A DNA stretch of 64,000 bases, from positions 1-64,000 of the forward strand of contig NZ_FOTM01000005.1 in NCBI RefSeq assembly GCF_900114565.1, read 5' to 3'. Origin of the DNA: Leifsonia sp. CL147. Its GTDB lineage: Bacteria > Actinomycetota > Actinomycetes > Actinomycetales > Microbacteriaceae. Made by a program: the position numbers and the translations under genes. This document shows, piece after piece, positions 9,136 through 17,792 of this stretch; the stretch's first letter is position 1, and every line of letters starts with the position of its first letter. A model generated the notes under the pieces. The model was not told the origin of the DNA. It saw only the letters and a program-made list of their open reading frames with translations, and did not search any database.

Positions 9136-9927
9136 GTGGCCTCCACGAAGCGAGGCAAGAACCGCGAAGGCCGGATGACGCTCGCCGAGCATTTCATCGA
9201 GCTTCGCAAACGCCTCTTCCGTTCAGCTCTCGCACTCCTCGTGGGGGCTGTCATCGGCTGGGTGCTGAGCGACTACGTCCTCAGCGCGATGCGTGGACCG
9301 ATCACCGAGATCGCCAAGCAGCAGGGCCGCGAGGCGATGCTCAACTACGACAGCATCACGGGCGCGTTCGATCTGAAGATGCAGGTCGCGATCACGATCG
9401 GCGTGATCGTGTCGAGTCCCTTCTGGCTGTACCAGGTGTGGGCGTTCTTCGTACCGGCCATGACGCGCAAAGAGCTCAAGTACGCCTTCGGCTTCTTCCT
9501 GACGGCCGTCCCGTTGTTCATCGCGGGCGGTGTCGCAGGCTGGATGCTGGTGCCGCACATCGTGAACCTCTTGACCAGCTTCGCACCGGCGCAGGATGCC
9601 GCCATCATCGGAGCGAAGACCTACTTCGACTTCATCCTCAAGCTGGTCATCGCGGTCGGCATCGCCTTCGTGCTCCCCGTCTTCCTGGTGCTGCTCAACT
9701 TCGTGGGCGTGCTGAGTGCGAAGTCGATCATCGCCTCCTGGCGGTGGGCGCTCATCCTGATCGCCCTGTTCACGGCGATCGCGACGCCCGCGGCCGACGT
9801 GCTCTCCATGTTCCTGCTGGCCATTCCCATGGTCGCGCTGTACTTCGCCGCCTACGGCGTCGCCTTCGTGCACGACCGGAGGCTGGCGAAGAGCCAGAGG
9901 CGGCTGGAGGCCGACCTCGCGACCTAG
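9136..9927 (+). CDS. tatC: Sec-independent translocase protein TatC
   Basis: TatC is the receptor that recognises twin-arginine signal peptides. The 263-residue protein begins with GTG and carries the diagnostic MTLAEHFIELRKRLF near residue 15, including the conserved Glu, then six membrane helices. Conserved elements include FWLYQVWAFFVPAMTRKE in the first cytoplasmic/periplasmic region and TPAADVLSMFLLAIPMVALYF near the end. Its partner tatA is immediately upstream. The helY gene follows after 48 bases. Confidence 0.96.
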   Translation: MASTKRGKNREGRMTLAEHFIELRKRLFRSALALLVGAVIGWVLSDYVLSAMRGPITEIAKQQGREAMLNYDSITGAFDLKMQVAITIGVIVSSPFWLYQVWAFFVPAMTRKELKYAFGFFLTAVPLFIAGGVAGWMLVPHIVNLLTSFAPAQDAAIIGAKTYFDFILKLVIAVGIAFVLPVFLVLLNFVGVLSAKSIIASWRWALILIALFTAIATPAADVLSMFLLAIPMVALYFAAYGVAFVHDRRLAKSQRRLEADLAT

Positions 9928-9975
9928 ACCCAGCCTGCTCCGGGGAGAGGTGCGGCGCAGGCATAGGCTGGACGC

Positions 9976-12408
9976 GTGACCGACCAGACGCTCTCGCCGG
10001 CGGAGCGGTACGCCGCCTCGCGCGACCGGGCCCGGCAGCCGCTGCTCGAGACGTTCCGGGAGAGCCTCCGGTTCGACCTCGACGCCTTCCAGGGGGAGGC
10101 GTGCGCCGCCCTCGAACGCGGGCGCAGTGTCCTCGTCGCCGCGCCCACGGGAGCCGGCAAGACCATCGTCGCGGAGTTCGCGGTCTTCCTGGCGATGCGC
10201 GAGGCGAACGCGAAGGTCTTCTACACGACACCGATGAAGGCCCTGAGCAACCAGAAGTTCCAGGAGTTCGTGGAGGCGTACGGGCCCGAGTCGGTCGGCC
10301 TCCTCACCGGTGACACCAACATCAACTCGCACGCGCGAATCGTCGTCATGACGACCGAGGTGCTGCGCAACATGCTGTATGCGGACTCCGACCTGCTGAC
10401 CGACCTCGCCTATGTGGTGATGGACGAGGTGCACTACCTGGCCGACCGGTTCCGCGGCGCCGTGTGGGAGGAGGTCATCATCCACCTGCCGTCGGAGGTG
10501 CGGATGGTGTCGCTCAGCGCGACGGTGTCGAACGCGGAGGAGTTCGGCGACTGGCTGCAGGCCGTCCGCGGCGACACGGACGTCGTCGTCTCGGAGGAGC
10601 GTCCGGTGCCGCTCGAGCAGCACATCCTGATGCGCTCGAAGCTGATCGACCTGTTCGACTCGTCCGGCCTGGCCGCGACCAACCGCGTGAACCCGGAACT
10701 CGTGCAGATGGCCCGGTACGGCGGTCGCGTGCTGAGCAGCCGGCAGACGCGGGATGTGGGCCGGTACCACTCCAAGGGCGGCCGCCCGGACAGCTACCGG
10801 ATGAGCCGCTCCGACCTGGTGGCTCTGCTGCGGGAGCGCAATCTGCTGCCGGCGATCTTCTTCATCTTCAGCCGCAATGGCTGCGATGCCGCCGTGAAGC
10901 AGGTCCTGCGCGCCGGCGTCCGGCTCACCGAGAAGCACGAGCGCGACGAGATCCGCGCCATCGTGGAGGAGCGCTGCCGCACCCTGCTGGACGAAGATCT
11001 CGCCGTCCTCGGCTACTGGGAGTGGCTGGAGGGTCTGGAGCGCGGTGTCGCGGCCCATCACGCGGGCCTGCTCCCCGCCTTCAAGGAGGTCGTGGAGGAG
11101 CTCTTCCGGCGCAAGCTCGTGAAGGTCGTGTTCGCGACCGAGACGCTCGCGCTCGGGATCAACATGCCGGCGCGAACGGTGGTGCTGGAGAAGCTGGAGA
11201 AGTTCAACGGCGAGGCGCGCGTCCCGATCACGCCGGGCGAGTACACCCAGCTGACCGGTCGCGCCGGCCGGCGGGGGATCGACGTGGAAGGCCACTCCGT
11301 GATCCAGTGGGAGGACGGCCTGGACCCGCAGTCGGTCGCCTCGCTCGCCTCCCGCCGCAGCTACCCGCTCAACTCCAGCTTCCGGCCGACGTACAACATG
11401 GCCGTGAACCTGATCGACCAGTTCGGGCGGGGGCGCACGCGCGAGATCCTGGAGTCGTCGTTCGCGCAGTTCCAGGCGGACCGGGCGGTCGTCGACCTGG
11501 CGCGCAAGGCGATGCAGCAGGAGCAGTCCCTCGCGGGGTACGAGGAGGCGATGACCTGCCACCTGGGTGATTTCCGCGATTACTTCGCCATCCGCCGGGA
11601 GCTCACCGACCTCGAACGCAGCGGCTCGCGGATGGAGACGGCATCGAGCAGCGATCGGGAGAAGCGGCAGCGTCAGCTGGCCGGGTTGCGGAAGCGGATG
11701 AAGGACCATCCCTGTCACCGCTGCACCGAGCGGGAGCAGCACGCGCGGTGGGCGGAGCGCTGGTGGAAGCTGAAGCGCGACACCGATCGGCTGCGCTCCC
11801 AGATCCAGTCGCGGACGGGAGCGGTGGCCAAGGTCTTCGACCGGGTCTCCGACGTGCTGCTCGAGCTCGGCTACCTGACCCAGGACGACGGCGGGACGGC
11901 ACTGACCGTCCACGGCCGCACGCTCAAGCGCATCTACGGCGAGCGGGACCTCCTGGTCGCCGAGTGCTTGCGCCGGAACGTCTGGAAGGACCTCGACGCC
12001 CCGGGACTCGCGGCGATGGCGTGTGCTCTGGTGTTCGAGCCGAGGCGCGAGGAGGGCCTCGCCGCCGACCGGAACCTCCCGCGCGGAGCCTTCCGGCCCG
12101 CCCTGGAGAAGACGATCACGCTGTGGAGCCGCCTGGAGGACCTGGAGCAGGAGAACCGCCTGCCGGGCAGCGAGCCGCCCTCGACCGCGATCTCGCTCGC
12201 GATGTGGATGTGGTCCCGCGGTTCGGGATTGGATGCGGTCCTCAGCGAGGCGGACATGGCCGCCGGGGACTTCGTCCGCTGGACGAAGCAGACGATCGAC
12301 CTGCTCGACCAGCTGTCGCTCGTCGCGAACGGGAACATCGGCCGCGTCGCGCGCCAGGCGCTCGAATCCATCCGCCGGGGGATCGTGGCGTACTCGTCGG
12401 TCGCCTGA
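9976..12408 (+). CDS. helY: HelY-like DEAD/DEAH-box superfamily II helicase
   Basis: The 810-residue protein is a Ski2/Mtr4-like RNA helicase as found beside tatAC in Actinobacteria. Motif I APTGAGKT lies near residue 57, motif II VVMDEVHYLADR near 153, motif III SLSATVSN near 180, and motifs V-VI (ATETLALGINMPARTVV and QLTGRAGRRGID) near 390-430. A C-terminal helical bundle follows, with an embedded cysteine cluster HPCHRCTEREQHARW at about 577. Length is slightly short of the usual 900 or so residues. It starts with GTG at 9976. Likely role is RNA remodelling or decay; direct function is inferred. Confidence 0.9.
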   Translation: MTDQTLSPAERYAASRDRARQPLLETFRESLRFDLDAFQGEACAALERGRSVLVAAPTGAGKTIVAEFAVFLAMREANAKVFYTTPMKALSNQKFQEFVEAYGPESVGLLTGDTNINSHARIVVMTTEVLRNMLYADSDLLTDLAYVVMDEVHYLADRFRGAVWEEVIIHLPSEVRMVSLSATVSNAEEFGDWLQAVRGDTDVVVSEERPVPLEQHILMRSKLIDLFDSSGLAATNRVNPELVQMARYGGRVLSSRQTRDVGRYHSKGGRPDSYRMSRSDLVALLRERNLLPAIFFIFSRNGCDAAVKQVLRAGVRLTEKHERDEIRAIVEERCRTLLDEDLAVLGYWEWLEGLERGVAAHHAGLLPAFKEVVEELFRRKLVKVVFATETLALGINMPARTVVLEKLEKFNGEARVPITPGEYTQLTGRAGRRGIDVEGHSVIQWEDGLDPQSVASLASRRSYPLNSSFRPTYNMAVNLIDQFGRGRTREILESSFAQFQADRAVVDLARKAMQQEQSLAGYEEAMTCHLGDFRDYFAIRRELTDLERSGSRMETASSSDREKRQRQLAGLRKRMKDHPCHRCTEREQHARWAERWWKLKRDTDRLRSQIQSRTGAVAKVFDRVSDVLLELGYLTQDDGGTALTVHGRTLKRIYGERDLLVAECLRRNVWKDLDAPGLAAMACALVFEPRREEGLAADRNLPRGAFRPALEKTITLWSRLEDLEQENRLPGSEPPSTAISLAMWMWSRGSGLDAVLSEADMAAGDFVRWTKQTIDLLDQLSLVANGNIGRVARQALESIRRGIVAYSSVA

Positions 12409-12414
12409 CGCCCG

Positions 12415-12438
12415 CCGCGGGACCCGCGGGTCCCGCGG
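12415..12438. terminator. Perfect 24-base palindrome after helY
   Basis: The sequence reads CCGCGGGACC, then CGCG, then GGTCCCGCGG, a perfect self-complementary hairpin starting seven bases after the helY stop codon. There is no T-run after it. It may end helY transcription; a GC-only hairpin is weak evidence for an intrinsic terminator. Confidence 0.5.
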
Positions 12439-12441
12439 GCA

Positions 12442-12511
12442 GCGACTGCGGCGTTTCGTAACGACTGCTGCCGCGCGCGCAGGCGCAATCGTTACGAAAA
12501 GCCGCAGTCGC
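12442..12511. repeat. Long intergenic inverted repeat between helY and lnt
   Basis: Two 23-base arms (12442-12464 and 12489-12511) match as inverted repeats with one mismatch; the left arm begins GCGACTGCGGC and ends TCGTAACGA. The spacer is 24 bases and GC-rich. This is much longer than a normal terminator and lies in a non-coding gap. Similar long hairpins with different arm sequences occur at 39974, 41485 and 62469. Confidence 0.8.
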
Positions 12512-12563
12512 GTGATCCCAATCTCAGCGGGATGCCGAGGCGGATGCTTTAGGCTCTCCCTTC

Positions 12564-14144
12564 GTGCACATCGTCCCGCGAGCCCCGCTCCCGCTCTGGC
12601 TCGCGGTGCTCGTGGCGGCTGCCGCGGGGCCGGTGCTGGACGCCGGATTCCCGAGCCGGGACTGGTGGCCGCTCACCTTCGCCGGCATCGGGATGGTGCT
12701 GCTCGCCCAGCGCGGGCGGCGCGGCGGCTCGGCCTTCCTGGTGGGCTGGGTGGCGGGGGAGGTCTTCTACCTCATCCACGTGTCCTGGACAGCGCTCTAC
12801 CTGGGACCCATCCCGTGGATCGCCCTCTCCACACTGGAGGCGCTGTTCTGGGGTGTCGGAGGAATCCTCCTGACGTCGGCCTACCGGTGGGTGCCGTGCG
12901 CCTTCCCGACCCTGCTCGGGCGACTGGGACTGCTCCCGGTGATCCTCGGCGGCCTGTGGGTGCTGCGGGAGTTTGTGACCGGGACGTGGCCGTACGGCGG
13001 CTTCTCGTGGGGCCGCGTCGCCGAGTCGCAGTCGACGAGCCCGCTCGCACCGCTCGTGGCCTGGCTCGGCATCTCCGGCGTGAGCTTCGTCATGGTGTGG
13101 CTCGTGGCCTTCCTCCTCGAGCTGCTCGCCACGGTGGAGGTCCGGACGAGCTCGCGTGCCTTCCTCGCGGGAATCGCCGTGGCGCTGGTGTTCGCGATCC
13201 CGGCCTGGCCGGCGACGACGCACGGGACGACGCGCATTGCGGCGGTGCAGGGAAACGGGCCGGCCGGATACTTCGACGACGCACCCCTCGGCGCGGTCTT
13301 CGACACGCAGGTGAAGGAGACGCTGCGCATCCCGACGTCTCAGGTGACCGGCTCGAAGAAGGTCAACATGGTCGTGTGGCCCGAGGGCGCGGCGATGCCG
13401 GATCCCACCCGGGACCCCGGCACCGGGGCGATCCTGGATGGGCTCAGCCGCCGGTTCCATGCCCCGTTCGTCGTCGGGACGATCACTGAGCGCGACGACC
13501 GGCTCTACAACACCTCGCTGACCTGGGAGGCGGGAAAGGGTGCCGTCGACTCCTACGACAAGAAGCATCCCGTGCCCTTCGGCGAGTACGTGCCCGACCG
13601 GGCGTTCTGGCGACCCTTCGCACCCGCGCTGATCGACCTCATCGGACGCGACTACACGCCGGGGACGCGGCCCAACGTCGTCAGCGTCGGGAACGTGCGT
13701 GCCGGCGTGTCGATCTGCTTCGACATCGTCGACGATCAGCTGCTCACCGACATGATGCACGGGGGAGCGCAGGTCATCCTCGCCCAGACGAACAACGCCG
13801 ACTTCGGCGAGACCGACGAGAACCAGCAGCAGCTGGGGATCGCCCGGCTCCGGGCGATCGAATCCGGCCGCGCGCTCGTGAACATCTCCACAGTGGGCAG
13901 CAGCCAGATCATCGCGCCCGACGGCAGCACCATCACCTCCATCCCGCCGTTCAAGCCGGGCCACATGGTCGCCGATGTGCCGCTCGGCACATCGACCACG
14001 CCGGCGACCCTCCTCAGCCGCGGTATCGAGTTCCTCGTCGCCGGTCTCGGCCTCTTCGGTGTGCTCGTCGCGTTCGGCGGCCGGCGCAACAGCGGTGTCC
14101 CCGCGCCGGCGGACACGAAAAGGCCGTTCCCACCTCGTCGGTGA
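12564..14144 (+). CDS. lnt: Apolipoprotein N-acyltransferase
   Basis: Lnt adds the third acyl chain to the N-terminal Cys of lipoproteins. The 526-residue product has N-terminal membrane helices, then a nitrilase domain facing outside. The catalytic triad is visible: Glu in VVWPEGAAMP (about 271), Lys in KKHPVPFGEYVP (about 333) and Cys in GVSICFDIV (about 390). A C-terminal helix (FLVAGLGLFGVLVAFG) re-anchors it. The GTG at 12564 sits just upstream of the first helix. Lipoproteins at 5525 and 47329 in this window are possible substrates. Confidence 0.93.
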   Translation: MHIVPRAPLPLWLAVLVAAAAGPVLDAGFPSRDWWPLTFAGIGMVLLAQRGRRGGSAFLVGWVAGEVFYLIHVSWTALYLGPIPWIALSTLEALFWGVGGILLTSAYRWVPCAFPTLLGRLGLLPVILGGLWVLREFVTGTWPYGGFSWGRVAESQSTSPLAPLVAWLGISGVSFVMVWLVAFLLELLATVEVRTSSRAFLAGIAVALVFAIPAWPATTHGTTRIAAVQGNGPAGYFDDAPLGAVFDTQVKETLRIPTSQVTGSKKVNMVVWPEGAAMPDPTRDPGTGAILDGLSRRFHAPFVVGTITERDDRLYNTSLTWEAGKGAVDSYDKKHPVPFGEYVPDRAFWRPFAPALIDLIGRDYTPGTRPNVVSVGNVRAGVSICFDIVDDQLLTDMMHGGAQVILAQTNNADFGETDENQQQLGIARLRAIESGRALVNISTVGSSQIIAPDGSTITSIPPFKPGHMVADVPLGTSTTPATLLSRGIEFLVAGLGLFGVLVAFGGRRNSGVPAPADTKRPFPPRR

Positions 14145-14152
14145 GAACGGCC
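14122..14152 (-). terminator. Terminator between convergent lnt and rbpA
   Basis: The arms GGCCGTTCCCACC and GGTGAGAACGGCC pair over 13 positions with one mismatch around a five-base loop. The hairpin spans the lnt stop codon. On the minus strand it is followed by TTTTCG, so it best serves as the rbpA terminator, and may also stop transcripts from lnt. Confidence 0.7.
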
Positions 14153-14183
14153 TCGGCGTGTGCCCTCTGCGAGGGCGCGGCGG

Positions 14184-14555
14184 TCAGGCGCTGTGCTTGC
14201 GCTCGCTCGTCCCGCGGCGGGACCGCAGGTACTGCAGGCGCTCCTCGAGGAGCTCCTCGAGCTCGGCACGCGTGCGGCGCTCGAGCAGCATGTCCCAGTG
14301 GCTGCGCGGCGTCTTCACGTCCGAGTGGTCCACCTCGACGGGTACGTCGTCGATGAGCAGGCGCGCCTCGTGGCCGCAGTGCTTGCACTCCCAGGTCTGT
14401 GGGGCGTCCGCCTCAGCCGAGAAGACGACCTCGGTCTCCTGGCCGCAGGCGGCGCAAAGGTAGGTGTAACGGGAACGCGGAGAGTAGACGACGCCTTCTT
14501 CGCTCTGTAGGCTTTGGGCGCCGATTCTCATGCCGCGCAAGCTGCGATCTGCCAT
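14184..14555 (-). CDS. rbpA: RNA polymerase-binding protein RbpA
   Basis: RbpA binds the primary sigma factor and RNA polymerase in Actinobacteria and stabilises open promoter complexes. The 123-residue protein begins with the typical MADRSLRGMRIGAQSLQSEEGV. It has the zinc-ribbon-like core (YLCAACGQETEVVFS, then TWECKHCGHEARL) and then the C-terminal sigma interaction helix (SHWDMLLERRTRAELEELLEERLQYLRSRR). Four cysteines in two CxxC pairs are present. It is convergent with lnt. Its presence is a strong marker that the host is actinobacterial. Confidence 0.96.
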   Translation of the reverse strand: MADRSLRGMRIGAQSLQSEEGVVYSPRSRYTYLCAACGQETEVVFSAEADAPQTWECKHCGHEARLLIDDVPVEVDHSDVKTPRSHWDMLLERRTRAELEELLEERLQYLRSRRGTSERKHSA

Positions 14556-14682
14556 TGTGTGGTTCTCCTCTGTGCGCGCGAATCCTCACAGTTATAAACC
14601 GTCAAGCTGGGGATTCTCTTTCCGGGGTCGTATTTCTCCCAGTGGCCTCACAGAGTCAGGGGGCGAACGGGAGGACCTCACC

Positions 14683-15432
14683 TCACCGCCGGGTCTCGAC
14701 GAGCTCCTTCAGCAGGTCGCAGCGGTCGGTGACGATCCCGTCCACGCCGAGCTCCAGCAGGCGGGCCATGTCGTCCGGATCGTTGATCGTCCACACGTGC
14801 ACCTCTGCACCGGCGGCGTGGATGCGGTCCACGGTCCGGCGCGTCACGATGCGGACGGGCCCTCGTCGCTCCGGGACCTGGACGGCGACGAAGCCGCGCA
14901 GTGCGCGCCGCGTCAGCGGACCGACGCCGAGCTTCGCGCCGGCCAGGGCCGGTACGAACTCGCGCACGCTGGGGGAGGAGGCGACCCCGGGGAGCCGGTC
15001 GGCGACCGCCCTGCGCCGGTCGGGCGCGAAGCTGGTGACGAGCACGCGGTCCACGGCCCGGGCGGCGAGGATCGCATCCACCGCGGGGGAGGCGGCGCGC
15101 GCATCCTTCACATCGATGTTGAAGCGTGCCTCGGGGAAGGCGTCCAGCGCTTCGGCCAGCGAACAGAAGCCCTGACCGTGCCCGAGGTCGGTCCGGCGCA
15201 GTTCGAGCATCGTGAGCCGGCCGACCTGCACCTCACGGCCGGCGACGCGCGCGAGGTCGGGGTCATGGGCGATCACGGCGACACCGTCGGCCGAGGCGTG
15301 GATGTCGGTCTCCAGGTGCGTCGCGCCGGCCGAAAGCGCCCGCAGGAAGGCCAGGAGGGTGTTCTCGGGCGCGTCGAGTGCGAGGCCGCGATGCGCGATG
15401 ATCCGCGTCCCGGCGCCCTCCAGGAAGGTCAC
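14683..15432 (-). CDS. Glycerophosphodiester phosphodiesterase
   Basis: This 249-residue TIM-barrel enzyme hydrolyses glycerophosphodiesters to glycerol-3-phosphate and an alcohol. Key motifs are IAHRGLALDAPENTLLAF (catalytic His-Arg and Glu-Asn, residues 12-29), ETDIHASADGVAVIAHDPDLARV (metal-binding Glu/Asp and second catalytic His, about 42-64), and a late HVWTINDPDDMARLLELGVDGIVTD. There is no signal peptide, so it is cytoplasmic. The GTG start at 15432 overlaps the SPFH gene's stop as GTGA, so it is the third gene of an operon with NfeD and SPFH proteins. The two are known to work in membrane homeostasis, which suits a lipid-turnover enzyme. Confidence 0.92.
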   Translation of the reverse strand: MTFLEGAGTRIIAHRGLALDAPENTLLAFLRALSAGATHLETDIHASADGVAVIAHDPDLARVAGREVQVGRLTMLELRRTDLGHGQGFCSLAEALDAFPEARFNIDVKDARAASPAVDAILAARAVDRVLVTSFAPDRRRAVADRLPGVASSPSVREFVPALAGAKLGVGPLTRRALRGFVAVQVPERRGPVRIVTRRTVDRIHAAGAEVHVWTINDPDDMARLLELGVDGIVTDRCDLLKELVETRR

Positions 15433-16379
15433 GGGGCGGGCGAAGGCGCCGACCCGCTGTCCTCGGCAGCACGGGATGCCGCGCCTGCCGGCCCGAAGGC
15501 GGCACCGATGCCCTTGAGCGCCTCGGTGAGCTCGCTCGGGATGATCCACAGCTTGTTCGAGGCGCCCTCGGCCAGTTTGGGCAGCGTCTGCAGGTACTGG
15601 TAGGCGAGCAGCAGGTTGTCCGGGTTTCCCTGGTGGATCGCCCCGAACACCGTGGTGATCGCCTTCGCCTCGCCCTCGGCGCGCAGCACCGCGGCCTTGG
15701 CATCGCCCTCCGCGCGCAGGATCGCCGCCTGCCGCATACCCTCGGCGTTGAGGATCTCGGACTGCTTCGTGCCCTCCGCCGTCAGGATGACCGCTCGACG
15801 ATCGCGCTCGGCACGCATCTGCTTCTCCATCGAGTCCTGGATGGACAGGGGCGGCTCGATCGCCTTGAGCTCGACGCGCGAGACACGGATGCCCCACTTG
15901 CCCGTCGCCTCGTCGAGGACGAGCCGGAGCTGGCCGTTGATGTTGTCGCGGCTGGTCAGCGCCTCCTCGAGGTTCAGGCCGCCGACCACGTTACGCAGGG
16001 TGGTCGTGGTGAGCTGCTCGACGGCGCCCAGGTAGTTGGCGATCTCGTAGGTCGCGGCGCGCGCATCCGTCACCTGGAAGTACACGACCGTGTCGATCGA
16101 GACGACCAGGTTGTCCTCGGTGATCACCGGCTGAGGGGGGAACGACACGACCTGCTCGCGCATGTCGAGCAGCGGGCGCACCTTGTCGATGAACGGGACG
16201 ACGACGTTCAGACCCGGGTTGAGGGTCCTGTGGTAGCGGCCGAGCCGCTCCACGACGCCGGCACGAGCCTGCGGGATGATGCGGATCGAGCGGAACAGCG
16301 TGACGAGCACGAAGATCGCGATGATCAGGATGATGATGCTGACCACGATGGTCACGACCAGTTGGGTGGTCTCGGTCAC
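15429..16379 (-). CDS. SPFH/band 7 (stomatin-like) membrane protein
   Basis: The 316-residue protein has an N-terminal membrane helix (LVVTIVVSIIILIIAIFVLVTLF). A band 7 domain (IIPQARAGVVERLGRYHRTLNPGLNVVVPFIDKV) and a long helical arm with repeated EGTKQSEILNAEGMRQAAILRAEGDAKAAVLRAEGEAKA follow, typical of stomatins and QmcA. It should form membrane scaffold oligomers. Its GTG start overlaps the stop of the upstream NfeD gene by GTGA. NfeD-SPFH pairing is a classic conserved operon. Confidence 0.93.
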   Translation of the reverse strand: MTETTQLVVTIVVSIIILIIAIFVLVTLFRSIRIIPQARAGVVERLGRYHRTLNPGLNVVVPFIDKVRPLLDMREQVVSFPPQPVITEDNLVVSIDTVVYFQVTDARAATYEIANYLGAVEQLTTTTLRNVVGGLNLEEALTSRDNINGQLRLVLDEATGKWGIRVSRVELKAIEPPLSIQDSMEKQMRAERDRRAVILTAEGTKQSEILNAEGMRQAAILRAEGDAKAAVLRAEGEAKAITTVFGAIHQGNPDNLLLAYQYLQTLPKLAEGASNKLWIIPSELTEALKGIGAAFGPAGAASRAAEDSGSAPSPAP

Positions 16380-16873
16380 GGGGCGATCCTCTCGGTGAGG
16401 CCGTCGGTTCCAGCGGAGACCGGTGCGGGTGCGACGACGGCGGTCGCCCCCTCGATCGAGACGACGATGACGTGCTCGCCCGGCACCAGCTCGGTCCAGT
16501 CGCCCGTGTCCGCGAGGCGCGAACTCCAGGTCTCACCCACCTGGAGCTTCACGAGCCCCGTGGTGCGGCTCACCGTGGAGACGACGACGCCGCCCATCCC
16601 GATCAGCCGGTCGACGTTGCTCTTGGCGGGGTCGCCTCCGCGCTTCAGGGCGTGGAGGAGCGGTGGCCGGATGAAGAAGACCAGGATGACGGAGAGCGCC
16701 GCCGCGATGAGGAGCTGGAGCCACCAGGGCGCGCCGAAGAGTCCCGACACGAGGCCGCCGACACTGCCGATGGCGATCATCAGGAAGACGAAGTCGAGCG
16801 TCAGCATCTCGACGATCACGAAGACCAGGATGAGGACGAGCCAGACGATCCAGGCGAAGGACGTGATGTCCAT
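16376..16873 (-). CDS. NfeD family membrane protein
   Basis: The 165-residue product has membrane helices from residue 5 (FAWIVWLVLILVFVIVEML through LLIAAALSVILVFFI) and a C-terminal OB-fold (GETWSSRLADTGDWTELVPGEHVIVVSIEGATAVVAP) that defines NfeD proteins. This is the short form without the ClpP-like protease domain. It starts at the ATG at 16873 and leads the NfeD-SPFH-GDPD operon. Partner SPFH proteins use NfeD as an anchoring factor. The 108 bases upstream, shared with the divergent SDR gene, should hold both promoters. Confidence 0.92.
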   Translation of the reverse strand: MDITSFAWIVWLVLILVFVIVEMLTLDFVFLMIAIGSVGGLVSGLFGAPWWLQLLIAAALSVILVFFIRPPLLHALKRGGDPAKSNVDRLIGMGGVVVSTVSRTTGLVKLQVGETWSSRLADTGDWTELVPGEHVIVVSIEGATAVVAPAPVSAGTDGLTERIAP

Positions 16874-16981
16874 GACGTCCCCCCTTTCACTGCTTGATAT
16901 GACGGTAGCAGGTACGCCCGACGCCCCATCCAACCCACTTGGTAGTCTCAGGGTGCAGGACATCGACGCCGAGGAGCATTC

Positions 16982-17752
16982 GTGGCACATCCCCTTTCCC
17001 CTGGTTCGCTGACGGGCAGACGCGCGCTCGTGACCGGCTCGTCGCGCGGAATCGGCGCCGACACCGCGCAGTATCTCGCGGAGGCCGGCGCACGTGTCGT
17101 CATCAACTACCGGAACAAGGAGGCGCGGGCGCTGAAGCTCGTCGACTCCATCGCCCAGAAGGGCGGCACCGCGATCGCGGTGGGCGCCGATCTGACGGAT
17201 GCCGACTCCGTCGCGGCCATGTTCCGGACAGTGGAGGAGGCGTGGGGCGGCCTCGACATCCTCGTGCTCAACGCCTCCGGAGGCATGGAGTCGGGCATGG
17301 CCGAGGACTATGCCATGAAGCTCAACCGCGACGCCCAGGTGAACACGCTCACCGCAGCGCTTCCGCTGCTGGGTGCCGGCTCCCGCGTCGTCTTCGTCAC
17401 CAGCCACCAGGCGCACTTCATCGAGACGACGCCCACGATGCCCGAGTACGAGGCCGTCGCGCTGAGCAAGCGGGCAGGCGAGGATGCGCTGCGCGCGCTC
17501 CTGCCGGCCCTGGCCGAGAAGGGCATCGAGTTCGTCGTCGTCTCCGGCGACATGATCGAGGGGACGATCACGGCGACGCTGCTGAACCGGCTCAACCCGG
17601 GCGCTATCGACGCCCGGAAGGAGGCGGCCGGTCGCCTGTACAACGTCGGGGAGTTCGCTGCCGAGGTGGCGTCGGCGGTCGTGGACCCCGTCCCCGCCGA
17701 CCACACGCGGCTCGTCGGCGACGTGTCGAGCTTCGCTCCGGTCGCCGAGTGA
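16982..17752 (+). CDS. SDR family protein with altered active site
   Basis: The 256-residue protein has the Rossmann dinucleotide motif VTGSSRGIGADTAQYLA (residues 18-34) and the NAG-like LNASGG near residue 97. The usual catalytic Ser is present in VFVTSHQAH, but the YxxxK position reads VALSK, so the catalytic Tyr appears replaced by Val; the nearest Tyr is four residues earlier. It may act as a non-catalytic or altered reductase. GTG start at 16982. Its stop leads straight into a 14-base repeat ladder before the S9 peptidase. Confidence 0.8.
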   Translation: MAHPLSPGSLTGRRALVTGSSRGIGADTAQYLAEAGARVVINYRNKEARALKLVDSIAQKGGTAIAVGADLTDADSVAAMFRTVEEAWGGLDILVLNASGGMESGMAEDYAMKLNRDAQVNTLTAALPLLGAGSRVVFVTSHQAHFIETTPTMPEYEAVALSKRAGEDALRALLPALAEKGIEFVVVSGDMIEGTITATLLNRLNPGAIDARKEAAGRLYNVGEFAAEVASAVVDPVPADHTRLVGDVSSFAPVAE

Positions 17753-17792
17753 CGGTAGCCGAATGACGATCGCCGAATGAAGATCGCCGCAT
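17751..17792 (+). repeat. Three tandem 14-base units with chained ATGA sites
   Basis: Units at 17751-17764, 17765-17778 and 17779-17792 are variants of GACGATCGCCGAAT. Each ends so that ATGA is formed with the next unit. This creates two five-codon mini-frames, MTIAE and MKIAA, each overlapping the next start by ATGA. The third ATG (17791) starts the S9 peptidase. The unit is not a multiple of three, so every step changes frame. Confidence 0.75.

Noticed and set aside
9223-11913. An 896-codon open frame on the minus strand across tatC and helY
   Set aside because: It is antisense to two well-supported genes, its translation is rich in Arg, His, Asp and Val with no motif, and high GC creates such frames.
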